DNA from: Muribaculaceae bacterium
Lineage (GTDB): Bacteria; Bacteroidota; Bacteroidia; Bacteroidales; Muribaculaceae
Direction: 5' to 3'
NCBI GenBank assembly: GCA_017962285.1
Contig: JAGCVR010000033.1
Coordinates: forward strand, 1 to 5,466
DNA length: 5,466 nt
Shown here: piece by piece, positions 1 through 5,466 of the stretch
Layout: the number at the start of each line of letters is the position of its first letter
How positions within the stretch are numbered: position 1 is the stretch's first letter
Position numbers and translations under genes: made by a program
The notes under the pieces: generated by a model
Told to the model about the DNA's origin: nothing
The model's database searches: none
What the model saw: only the letters and a program-made list of their open reading frames with translations

Positions 1-37
1 ATAGGTAATCAAGAATAAACCAAAAAAACTATTTTAT
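1..37 (+). promoter_or_regulatory. A-rich leader before the C-S lyase gene
   Basis: These 37 bases precede the ATG at 38. There is no Shine-Dalgarno sequence; instead a run of seven A (22-28) lies 10 to 16 bases before the start, followed by an A/T-rich stretch. Bacteroidetes genes commonly start translation from such A-rich leaders. I see no convincing Bacteroidetes -7 box (TAnnTTTG), so the promoter is probably beyond the left edge or the gene belongs to an upstream operon. Confidence 0.35.
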
Positions 38-1219
38 ATGAAACCCGAATTTGATCAACCAGTAAAGAGGCGTGGCTCATTCTGCTATAAGTGGGACTGT
101 GACCAGATGCAGGATGACGTGATACCCATGTGGGTGGCAGACATGGATTTCCGTGTGGCAGAACCTATTGTGAATGCTCTTCGACGACGTGTGGAGCATG
201 GCGTGTTTGGATATACAAAAGTGCCGGAGGAGTATTACAGGTCTGTGATTAACTGGTTCGGTCGTCGGCATGGCTGGAAGATTGAGCGCGAATGGATTCA
301 ATACACCACGGGTGTGGTGCCTGCCATTTCTGCTGTAATAAAAGCCTTGACAAATCCCGGCGATAAAGTGCTTGTCCAGACACCGGTTTACAACTGTTTC
401 TTTTCATCGATAAGAAATGATGAATGTGAACTGCTTCGCGCGCCCCTTGTATATGCCAATAACACATATACAGTTGATTTCGCCGAATTTGAACGCGTCA
501 CAGCAGAGAATCACCCTAAAGTATTCCTGCTTTGCAATCCTCACAACCCATCAGGACGAGTGTGGACAAAGGATGAATTGCGAAAGATGGGTGAAATATG
601 CCTGAAATACGGCGTGGCAGTTGTGGATGATGAGATACATTGCGAGTTGGTGATGCCCGGCCATGAATTCCATTCGTTCGCATCCATTTCACCGGAAATG
701 CAGGATATATGCATAACGCTGAATTCGCCCAGCAAATCCTTTAACATAGCCGGTCTTCAGATGGCAAACATTATCTGTAACAATGCCGGAATCCGTGAGC
801 GGATAGACCACATCCTCAATGTCTATGAGATTTGTGATGTGAATGCGTTTGCTCCACATGCCGTAATGGCGGCTTACAACGAGAGCGAGGAGTGGATTGA
901 TGCCTTGAACGAATATATCTTTGGTAACTACAGCGCTCTTGTGGATTTCATAAAGGAGGAAATGCCGCATCTGTCGGTGTGCAAACTCGAAGGAACATAC
1001 CTCGCCTGGGTCAATATCAGCGCCACAGGTGTGGATGCCGATACTCTTGCCGCCAAGATACTGGAGCAGGGACGGGTGCTTGTGAACAGTGGATTGATGT
1101 ACTCGGCAGGAGGCGAGGAAGGACGCGATTTCATTCGTCTGAACCTTTCCTGCCCGCGTGCGCAGATGATGGAAGCCCTGCACCGCATTGCCGGTGTAAT
1201 CAATAATATCAAGGACTGA
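38..1219 (+). CDS. patB: MalY/PatB-type PLP-dependent C-S lyase (cystathionine beta-lyase)
   Basis: Complete 393-residue fold-type I PLP enzyme of the MalY/PatB branch of the aminotransferase class I/II superfamily, expected to be cytoplasmic. Members cleave the C-S bond of cystathionine or cysteine-like substrates by beta-elimination, giving homocysteine or a thiol plus pyruvate and ammonia. Visible signatures are the N-terminal MWVADMDF stretch (31-38), CNPHNPSGR (166-174), the DDEIH motif whose Asp198 should contact the PLP pyridine nitrogen, SPSKSFNIAGLQ (230-241) with Lys233 as the likely Schiff-base lysine, and FIRLNLSCPR (365-374) with Arg367 as the carboxylate-binding arginine. Length matches the family (about 390). 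The ATG at 38 gives the expected N-terminus. The gene is convergent with the glycogen operon and shares a terminator with it. In E. coli, MalY also represses the maltose activator MalT, but no MalT is seen here. Exact substrate is not decidable; an aminotransferase role is less likely. Confidence 0.93.
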   Translation: MKPEFDQPVKRRGSFCYKWDCDQMQDDVIPMWVADMDFRVAEPIVNALRRRVEHGVFGYTKVPEEYYRSVINWFGRRHGWKIEREWIQYTTGVVPAISAVIKALTNPGDKVLVQTPVYNCFFSSIRNDECELLRAPLVYANNTYTVDFAEFERVTAENHPKVFLLCNPHNPSGRVWTKDELRKMGEICLKYGVAVVDDEIHCELVMPGHEFHSFASISPEMQDICITLNSPSKSFNIAGLQMANIICNNAGIRERIDHILNVYEICDVNAFAPHAVMAAYNESEEWIDALNEYIFGNYSALVDFIKEEMPHLSVCKLEGTYLAWVNISATGVDADTLAAKILEQGRVLVNSGLMYSAGGEEGRDFIRLNLSCPRAQMMEALHRIAGVINNIKD

Positions 1220-1244
1220 AATCAGTTGGTATAAAAGAGAAAAT

Positions 1245-1275
1245 AAATGGGGGCGTGACTGACACACCCCCATTT
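1245..1275. terminator. Shared bidirectional Rho-independent terminator
   Basis: A near-perfect hairpin lies between two convergent genes. The outer 9-bp stem is AAATGGGGG (1245-1253) against CCCCCATTT (1267-1275). After one C-A mismatch, 3 more pairs (GTG/CAC) close a 5-base ACTGA loop (1258-1262). On the minus strand the stem is followed by a U-rich tract (reading ATTTATTTTCTCTTTT), which suits termination 20 bp after the GH57 stop. On the plus strand the following bases (TTTGAATTGATTATT) are less U-rich but adequate, 25 bp after the C-S lyase stop. Confidence 0.85.
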
Positions 1276-1295
1276 GAATTGATTATTCTCGGCTG

Positions 1296-2828
1296 TTATT
1301 TCTTAACTGCTTTTTTTGCGACAGTCTTTTTTGCTGCCGGTTTCTTTTCGGCAGGTTTCTCGGCAGCCTTTTTAGGCTTAGCAACTTTCTTCTCGGTCTT
1401 TACCGGCTTTGCGGCTTTTTTCTCAGTTGCCTTAGTCGGTTTTGCCTTAGTAGCCTTCTTTGCTTTCACAACCTTTTTCTCAACTGGCTTTTCAGCTTCC
1501 TCATTAGGAATGAAGTCGCCGGTTGTGTCTTTCACAATGTTATTGCGGAGCATATCCACTTCGCGATGTAGTTGCTCAATCTCATTCTCCTGGTTACGGA
1601 TAGTGAGGATGAGGGAGTTGAGCTCCTCGTTCTCAACGCCCGATGGGAATTGCTCTTTCACGCGTGTACGGAAGTCCGAGAGCACGTTCATGTAGTTCGT
1701 GAAAGCGGTGTAGGGTGAGTCGTAGGGGCTGTAGTGCGAGTGCACGGAGCCATCGTTGCTGTGCTTGGTGCTCATGTAGAAGAAGTGGTCGCTTGCCTGG
1801 AGGTAGTACCAGTCTTGCTTGATGCGGCGGTCGTTTGTGAGACGCACTTTTTCAGAAACGGAATAGAGTTTCTTCACGGCTTCCTGCTGAAGTGTGTTTC
1901 CAAGCCAAGCGCTTGTGTCGCGTGCTTCGTCGGCCCAAGATATGGGGTGCAGAACCGAGAGTTCACCCACTGGTTTCAGTTTGGTGATCACCTCTGTGGG
2001 TGTCATGAACTGGATGTCTTTTTGCTCGGCGAAGCGTGGCAGAGCTTTAATGAACTCAAATATCCCGCTTTCGCGTGGCTGGAGTTCTCCAAAAGTCTCA
2101 TAGTTCATAAACAGGTTCACAAGTTGCTCCTCCTGTGGCAGTTGTGCAATCCAGTTGATGTACTTGTCGGCTGTGAGAGGATATTCACTCCAGTCGAAAT
2201 TGCTGAATTGGAATGTGATGTCATCGCTCAGTTTGGAGTTCTTGAGAAGCAGTTTAAGCTTTGGTGCTGACGCGGCAGAATAAACATAGTTCGGAGATTT
2301 CCATCCAAGGATGTGTTTTGCTCCGTCGGTAATAGCGCCTTTGAATCCCATGGAGTGAACCATTGCTGCGATGTCGTCGTCGTAGATAAGCTCGGTGTTG
2401 CGGAACACTTTGGGGTGCTGTCCGAACAAATCGTAGATTTTCTTGTCGTGTTCCTTAACCTGTGCCACAAATTCTTCGGGGTCTTCGAGAGCAGCGAGCG
2501 AGTGTGCATAGGTCTCGCTGAGGAATTCCACGCATCCGGTTGCTGCAAGTTCCTTCATAGAGTCGATGAACTCGGGAACATATTGCTCCAACTGTTCCAG
2601 AGCAGTTCCGCTTATGGAGAATGCTACCTTGAATTTCTTGCCGTGTTCCTTGATGATGTCCAGCAGCATTTCGTTAGCCGGCAGATATGACCGCTGTGCA
2701 ATGCGTGTTATGATGTCATCGTTAGCGAAATCGTCGTAGTAGTAATGATCGTTACCGATATCGAAGAAACGATATGTTTTCAGACGGAATGGCTGATGTA
2801 TCTGGAAATAAAAACAAATTGCTTTCAT
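1296..2828 (-). CDS. GH57 alpha-amylase-like protein with coiled coil and Lys/Ala-rich tail
   Basis: Complete 510-residue protein whose first ~390 residues form a GH57 domain. Family landmarks in order are HQP (11-13), the EFLSETYAHS region (101-110), RNTELIY (143-149) with Glu146 at the nucleophile position, NYETFGE (242-248), and HPISWADEARD with SAWLGN (294-311). In active GH57 alpha-amylases the fourth region reads DYETFGE and its Asp is the acid/base; here codon 2103-2105 encodes Asn242. The enzyme may therefore be inactive, or use another acid. Residues 401-432 form a regular coiled coil, followed by an acidic linker and a Lys/Ala/Pro tail from 450 to the end. No signal peptide, so cytoplasmic. 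Last gene of the operon, starting 24 bp after the glycosyltransferase stop, with an ATG directly after an A/T-rich stretch. GH57 membership is clear; true amylase, glucanotransferase or non-catalytic glucan binder cannot be separated by sequence alone. Confidence 0.92.
   Translation of the reverse strand: MKAICFYFQIHQPFRLKTYRFFDIGNDHYYYDDFANDDIITRIAQRSYLPANEMLLDIIKEHGKKFKVAFSISGTALEQLEQYVPEFIDSMKELAATGCVEFLSETYAHSLAALEDPEEFVAQVKEHDKKIYDLFGQHPKVFRNTELIYDDDIAAMVHSMGFKGAITDGAKHILGWKSPNYVYSAASAPKLKLLLKNSKLSDDITFQFSNFDWSEYPLTADKYINWIAQLPQEEQLVNLFMNYETFGELQPRESGIFEFIKALPRFAEQKDIQFMTPTEVITKLKPVGELSVLHPISWADEARDTSAWLGNTLQQEAVKKLYSVSEKVRLTNDRRIKQDWYYLQASDHFFYMSTKHSNDGSVHSHYSPYDSPYTAFTNYMNVLSDFRTRVKEQFPSGVENEELNSLILTIRNQENEIEQLHREVDMLRNNIVKDTTGDFIPNEEAEKPVEKKVVKAKKATKAKPTKATEKKAAKPVKTEKKVAKPKKAAEKPAEKKPAAKKTVAKKAVKK
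1299..1481 (-). other. Histone H1-like Lys/Ala/Pro low-complexity tail of the GH57 protein
   Basis: Codes for residues 450-510, the last 61 of the GH57 protein: 26 Lys, 14 Ala and 5 Pro, with no Arg and no aromatic residue. There is internal periodicity of about ten residues: EKK-[A/V]-AKP-x-K-[T/A] occurs back to back at 469-478 and 479-488, and AKPxK occurs three times (462-466, 473-477, 483-487). The composition resembles eukaryotic histone H1 C-termini and bacterial H1-like proteins, which bind polyanions. The segment is in frame up to a TAA stop, so it is not a frameshift artefact. Repetition makes length variation between strains likely. Confidence 0.85.
1533..1628 (-). other. Coiled-coil segment of the GH57 protein
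   Basis: Codes for residues 401-432. Hydrophobic residues fall in exact heptads: a positions are L403, I410, I417, V424 and I431; d positions are L406, Q413, L420 and L427, with Q413 the only polar core residue. Flanking positions are rich in Glu, Asn and Arg. It lies between the GH57 domain and the basic tail and predicts dimerisation or higher assembly. Confidence 0.75.
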
Positions 2829-2833
2829 AATAT
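2821..2833 (-). promoter_or_regulatory. Translation start context of the GH57 gene (shared 13-mer)
   Basis: The minus strand reads ATATTATGAAAGC around the GH57 ATG (2826-2828). The same 13 bases surround the glycosyltransferase ATG at 4105-4117. There is no Shine-Dalgarno sequence; the 24-bp gap is about four-fifths A/T. The site supports the chosen start, and both proteins begin Met-Lys-Ala. Confidence 0.45.
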
Positions 2834-2852
2834 TTGAAAAGAATTTAGAATG

Positions 2853-4112
2853 TTAATGATTAATTAGAGAATTATAGATGTCGATTACTTTTGCTCCGGC
2901 TTTTTTCCATCGAATCTGGTCCACTTCATCAAGACCGTTCTCGTGGAGTTGCTTGAACATACCCTGGTATTTGATGATGGAGTACATTGCATCGGCCATG
3001 GCATTGATGTCCCAGTAATCAACTTTAATGACGTTGTCCAATATCTCGGCGCAACCGGATTGTTTTGAGATAATTGACGGAACACCCATCTGCATGGCTT
3101 CCAAAGGCGAGATGCCGAAAGGTTCGCTTACGCTGGGCATTACGAACACGTCGCTTGCCTTGAGCATTTCATACACTTGTTTCCCTTTCAGGAATCCGGC
3201 GAAGTGGAACCGGTCGGCGATGCCTCGTCGTGCTGCCAGACGTATCATCTTTTCCATCATATCGCCTCCTCCTGCCATTACGAATTGCACGTTGCGTACT
3301 TTGCGAAGCACGAGGGCTGCGGCCTCAACGAAGTATTCGGGACCTTTCTGCATGGTGATTCGTCCGAGGAAGGTAATCACCTTGTCGTGCTTTGGAGGCA
3401 CCTGAACATTGAGCAGTTCTTCGCTCAGCGGTTCCACTGCGTTGTGCACGGTAATTACTTTTTCGGCGGGGATGCCGTATTTTTCTATCACAGTCTGACG
3501 TGTGAGGTTACTTACGGTGATGATGCGGTCGGCATTAAGCATACCATCGCGCTCAATGCTGAACACCGTGGGGTTAACGTTGCCACGGCTGCGGTCGAAA
3601 TCGGTGGCATGAACATGAATCACCAGAGGTTTTCCTGTTACCTGCTTGGCATGAATGCCGGCAGGGTAGGTGAGCCAGTCGTGCGAGTGAATCACATCGA
3701 AGTCGATGGTTCTTGCAATCACGCCAGCTACAATGGAGTAATTGTTGATTTCTTCGAGAAGATTGTCGGGGTAACGTCCCGAGAACTCAATGCAACCCAG
3801 GTCATTGGTGTTCATGTAGTTGAAGTCGCTGTAGATGTGGCTTCTCAGGTCGAAATAGAGTTGCGGGTCCATAACGTTGCCGATGCGATTCTGCACATAG
3901 TCAGCACTGACATCTCTCCAAGCGATGGGGGTGCAGTTGGCACCAATTATTTTCGCAAAATCTTTAGGTTCATCGCCCCAGGGTTTTGGGATGACGAATG
4001 TTATATCCATATTGCCATTTTCCGCCATACCTTTCGACAGACCGAAGCTGGCTGTTCCAAGTCCACCGAGTATGTGGGGAGGGAATTCCCATCCAAACAT
4101 TAAAGCTTTCAT
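2853..4112 (-). CDS. Glycogen-synthase-like GT-B glycosyltransferase (GT4/GT5 type)
   Basis: Complete 419-residue retaining GT-B glycosyltransferase, expected to add alpha-1,4-glucosyl units to a growing glucan from a nucleotide-sugar donor in the cytoplasm. The N-terminal domain begins with FGWEFPPHILGGLG (6-19), the glycine-rich acceptor-side loop typical of glycogen synthase-like enzymes, and contains SHDWLTYPAG (143-152). The C-terminal donor domain starts near 245 with FLGRITMQKGPEYF (248-261), where Arg251 and Lys256 should bind the donor phosphates, and carries the E-x7-E motif in SEPFGISPLE (Glu330, Glu338). All expected catalytic residues are present. At 419 residues it is shorter than GlgA (about 480) and closer to GT4. 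Middle gene of the operon, 29 bp after the debranching enzyme stop. ADP-glucose versus UDP-glucose use cannot be read from the sequence; the glycogen role rests on motifs plus neighbours. Confidence 0.9.
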   Translation of the reverse strand: MKALMFGWEFPPHILGGLGTASFGLSKGMAENGNMDITFVIPKPWGDEPKDFAKIIGANCTPIAWRDVSADYVQNRIGNVMDPQLYFDLRSHIYSDFNYMNTNDLGCIEFSGRYPDNLLEEINNYSIVAGVIARTIDFDVIHSHDWLTYPAGIHAKQVTGKPLVIHVHATDFDRSRGNVNPTVFSIERDGMLNADRIITVSNLTRQTVIEKYGIPAEKVITVHNAVEPLSEELLNVQVPPKHDKVITFLGRITMQKGPEYFVEAAALVLRKVRNVQFVMAGGGDMMEKMIRLAARRGIADRFHFAGFLKGKQVYEMLKASDVFVMPSVSEPFGISPLEAMQMGVPSIISKQSGCAEILDNVIKVDYWDINAMADAMYSIIKYQGMFKQLHENGLDEVDQIRWKKAGAKVIDIYNSLINH

Positions 4113-4117
4113 AATAT
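4105..4117 (-). promoter_or_regulatory. Translation start context of the glycosyltransferase gene (shared 13-mer)
   Basis: The minus strand reads ATATTATGAAAGC around the ATG at 4110-4112, identical to the 13 bases at the GH57 start (2821-2833). The 29-bp gap after the debranching enzyme gene is A/T-rich near the start, has no Shine-Dalgarno sequence, and shows no TAnnTTTG promoter element. Confidence 0.45.
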
Positions 4118-4141
4118 ATAGTGTGTTATTAAGCCGTATGA

Positions 4142-5466
4142 TTAAACATCTAAGTTCTTAAGCATTCTCAGCACTTGCAGCACACCGCCGACGTTGGCGG
4201 CGAAACTCACGGCACCTCGCCCGATGAAAGGCGGATTACCGTCGTAGAGTTCGGAGAGTGTGCCTATTCCGCCTTGCGACATTTCATCTTCAATGCCAAT
4301 CATCATTCTTTCCACGAATGACAGACCTCCAAGTCCGAAGATCTTGATATAGGCATTGCAGTAGAAACCAAGCAGCCAAGGACGGGCAGAGCCGTTGTAA
4401 TAAGCATATTCCCGCTCTTGCGGATTGCCAAGATACCATGGATTATAGCCATAGCTCTTAGGGCTGAGTGTGCGAAGTCCTTTTGGTGTCAAAAGCTCTC
4501 GGGTGACGACATCGAGAATGGATTTTCTCTGCCGCCTGTTGAGCGGAGAGTAATCAATAGCTGCCGCTATCACCATGTTCGGGCGCACACTGAGGTCGGT
4601 GTAGGAACCGTTTACATAATCATAGGCATATCCGAAATCGTTGAGGAAGGTGTCGGGGAACGAAATCTTCACTTTTTCGGAAATGGATCTCCACCGTTCC
4701 ACATCGGCGATGTGGCGTTTGCTGTCGGCATAGATTTCTTGCGCGAACATGAGGGCATTGTACCACAGGGCGTTGAACTCAATGAGGTAACCGGTTCTTG
4801 GAATAAGCGGAGTGCCGTCGGGATTGGTTGAGTTCATCCACGACATGGGACGTTTTGTTCCATCGGTGGCAACCAGTCCGTTGTCATCGAGATGAAGATT
4901 GGGATGGCGGCCGTCGATGATGAAATTAAGCGCATCTTTCACAAATTTACCATAGCGTTTGCGAGCTGTCTCGTTGTTGGTGTCTTTAGAGTAGCGCTGA
5001 ACTGCCCATATGGCCCATAACGGCACATCGGGCAGGTCAATTCCCTGCAGGTGCTTGTCGGGCTTGCCATCAGCCATCCATCGGGTAAGCGACTGCACGC
5101 CGGTATCCATTATATCCTCAAAGTCGGGACGGTGATGGTTGCTCAGTGTGCATCCGGGCAATGCAATGAATTCGTCACGGGCGCGAATCTTGAACCAAGG
5201 GTATCCGGCGAGAATGTAGTGTCCGTCGGCATTGGTGATATAGAATTGCTTGGCACTGTTTTTAAGGCAGTTGTAGAAACTGGTCCGCGGTGTGCGGGTG
5301 GCAATTTCGTCTTCGTACATCTTGGCGAGGTTGCGCGTGTTCACTTCGTCGATTCCCGCAGAGAAGAAAATGCTTTCGCCTTTCTTTATTTCCACTTCGA
5401 AGTAGCCGGGCACAAACAAGTCTTCCTTGTAAGGACTGCCGCGCTCCTGGTCGTTGGGATATTCAA
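4142..5466 (-). CDS. Glycogen debranching enzyme, GH133-like amylo-alpha-1,6-glucosidase (partial, N-terminus off the right edge)
   Basis: The C-terminal ~441 residues of an enzyme that hydrolyses alpha-1,6-linked glucose at glycogen branch points, in the cytoplasm. The frame stays open to the window edge: upstream of the TTG at 5417-5419 it reads EYPNDQERGSPYKED and runs straight into the rest, so that TTG is an internal Leu codon, not a start. Members are about 650 residues, so the N-terminal bacterial/archaeal GDE domain and the start lie outside. Counting that Leu as residue 1, motifs are AGYPWF followed by ARDEFIALPG (80-89), whose Asp82 matches the GRDTF-type catalytic Asp of the family; PLWAIWAVQRY (133-143); PRTGYLIEFNALWYNAL (207-223); YYNGSARPW (340-348), where many relatives have YHQGTVWPW; and SELYDGNPP with GRGAVSFAANVGG near the C-terminus. 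First visible gene of the operon; the promoter is outside the window. No frameshift or truncation is seen. Confidence 0.9.
   Translation of the reverse strand, partial: EYPNDQERGSPYKEDLFVPGYFEVEIKKGESIFFSAGIDEVNTRNLAKMYEDEIATRTPRTSFYNCLKNSAKQFYITNADGHYILAGYPWFKIRARDEFIALPGCTLSNHHRPDFEDIMDTGVQSLTRWMADGKPDKHLQGIDLPDVPLWAIWAVQRYSKDTNNETARKRYGKFVKDALNFIIDGRHPNLHLDDNGLVATDGTKRPMSWMNSTNPDGTPLIPRTGYLIEFNALWYNALMFAQEIYADSKRHIADVERWRSISEKVKISFPDTFLNDFGYAYDYVNGSYTDLSVRPNMVIAAAIDYSPLNRRQRKSILDVVTRELLTPKGLRTLSPKSYGYNPWYLGNPQEREYAYYNGSARPWLLGFYCNAYIKIFGLGGLSFVERMMIGIEDEMSQGGIGTLSELYDGNPPFIGRGAVSFAANVGGVLQVLRMLKNLDV

Noticed and set aside
689..1273. 194-codon minus-strand frame that could extend the operon past the terminator
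   Set aside because: It is antisense to the PLP enzyme's catalytic regions and begins at the terminator hairpin. The product has no domain.
1326..1332. A_AAA_AAG slippery heptamer (minus strand) in the Lys tail, a possible programmed -1 frameshift as in dnaX
   Set aside because: Such heptamers are expected in any Lys-rich tract. A -1 shift would only swap the last residues for a short DCRKKSS end, and I see no strong stimulatory structure just downstream before the stop.
1299..1481. Low-complexity tract as a sequencing or frameshift artefact
   Set aside because: The frame is continuous, the amino-acid repeat is coherent across varied Lys and Ala codons, and it ends in a stop 20 bp before a proper terminator.
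1255..1695. 146-codon plus-strand frame rich in Phe and Ala, resembling a membrane protein
   Set aside because: It is the antisense of the Lys/Ala tail (AAA/AAG read backwards give Phe/Leu), it starts inside the terminator hairpin, and it has no family signature.
1734..2270. 178-codon plus-strand frame opposite the GH57 domain
   Set aside because: Antisense to conserved GH57 motifs, with no recognisable domain and no independent promoter.
3177..4103. 308-codon open frame on the plus strand opposite the glycosyltransferase gene
   Set aside because: It lies wholly antisense to a gene with clear family motifs. Its Cys/His/Val-rich product resembles no family I know and it has no credible start context.
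5417..5419. TTG as start codon of the debranching enzyme
   Set aside because: The frame stays open to the window edge, the residues upstream read as a natural continuation, and the family's N-terminal domain would be missing.

Overview
The window looks like chromosome from a Bacteroidales bacterium (Bacteroides, Prevotella or Muribaculaceae type). The evidence is the moderate base composition, the absence of Shine-Dalgarno sequences before A/T-rich start sites, and a debranching enzyme / glycosyltransferase / GH57 gene order that I recall from Bacteroidales genomes. The genus cannot be settled from the sequence alone. Coding density is high, every gene reads as housekeeping or core metabolism, and there is no RNA gene, mobile element, CRISPR array or sign of recent transfer.

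Layout. Positions 38-1219 (+) hold a complete MalY/PatB-type PLP-dependent C-S lyase. Positions 1245-1275 hold a strong hairpin between two convergent transcription units. From there to the right edge everything lies on the minus strand and reads as one operon, transcribed right to left: a glycogen debranching enzyme (GH133-like amylo-alpha-1,6-glucosidase, 4142-5466, N-terminus outside the window), a glycogen-synthase-like GT-B glycosyltransferase (2853-4112), and a GH57 alpha-amylase-like protein (1296-2828). The gaps between the three are 29 and 24 bp, with no visible internal promoter or terminator.

How the genes work together. The minus-strand genes form a cytoplasmic alpha-glucan (glycogen) module. 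The glycosyltransferase would extend chains from a nucleotide sugar, the debranching enzyme would remove branch-point glucose, and the GH57 protein would act on, or only bind, the polymer. None of the three complete proteins has a visible signal peptide. The C-S lyase belongs to sulfur amino-acid metabolism and appears to be only a convergent neighbour.

The unusual element is the GH57 protein. It keeps the nucleophile glutamate (E146), but Asn (N242) sits where the family has its acid/base Asp. After the enzyme domain it carries a textbook four-heptad coiled coil (residues 401-432) and then a 61-residue Lys/Ala/Pro tail like a histone H1 C-terminus. Together these suggest an oligomeric, polycationic glucan-binding or scaffold protein rather than an ordinary amylase. 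That role is inference; the residues are read directly from the sequence.
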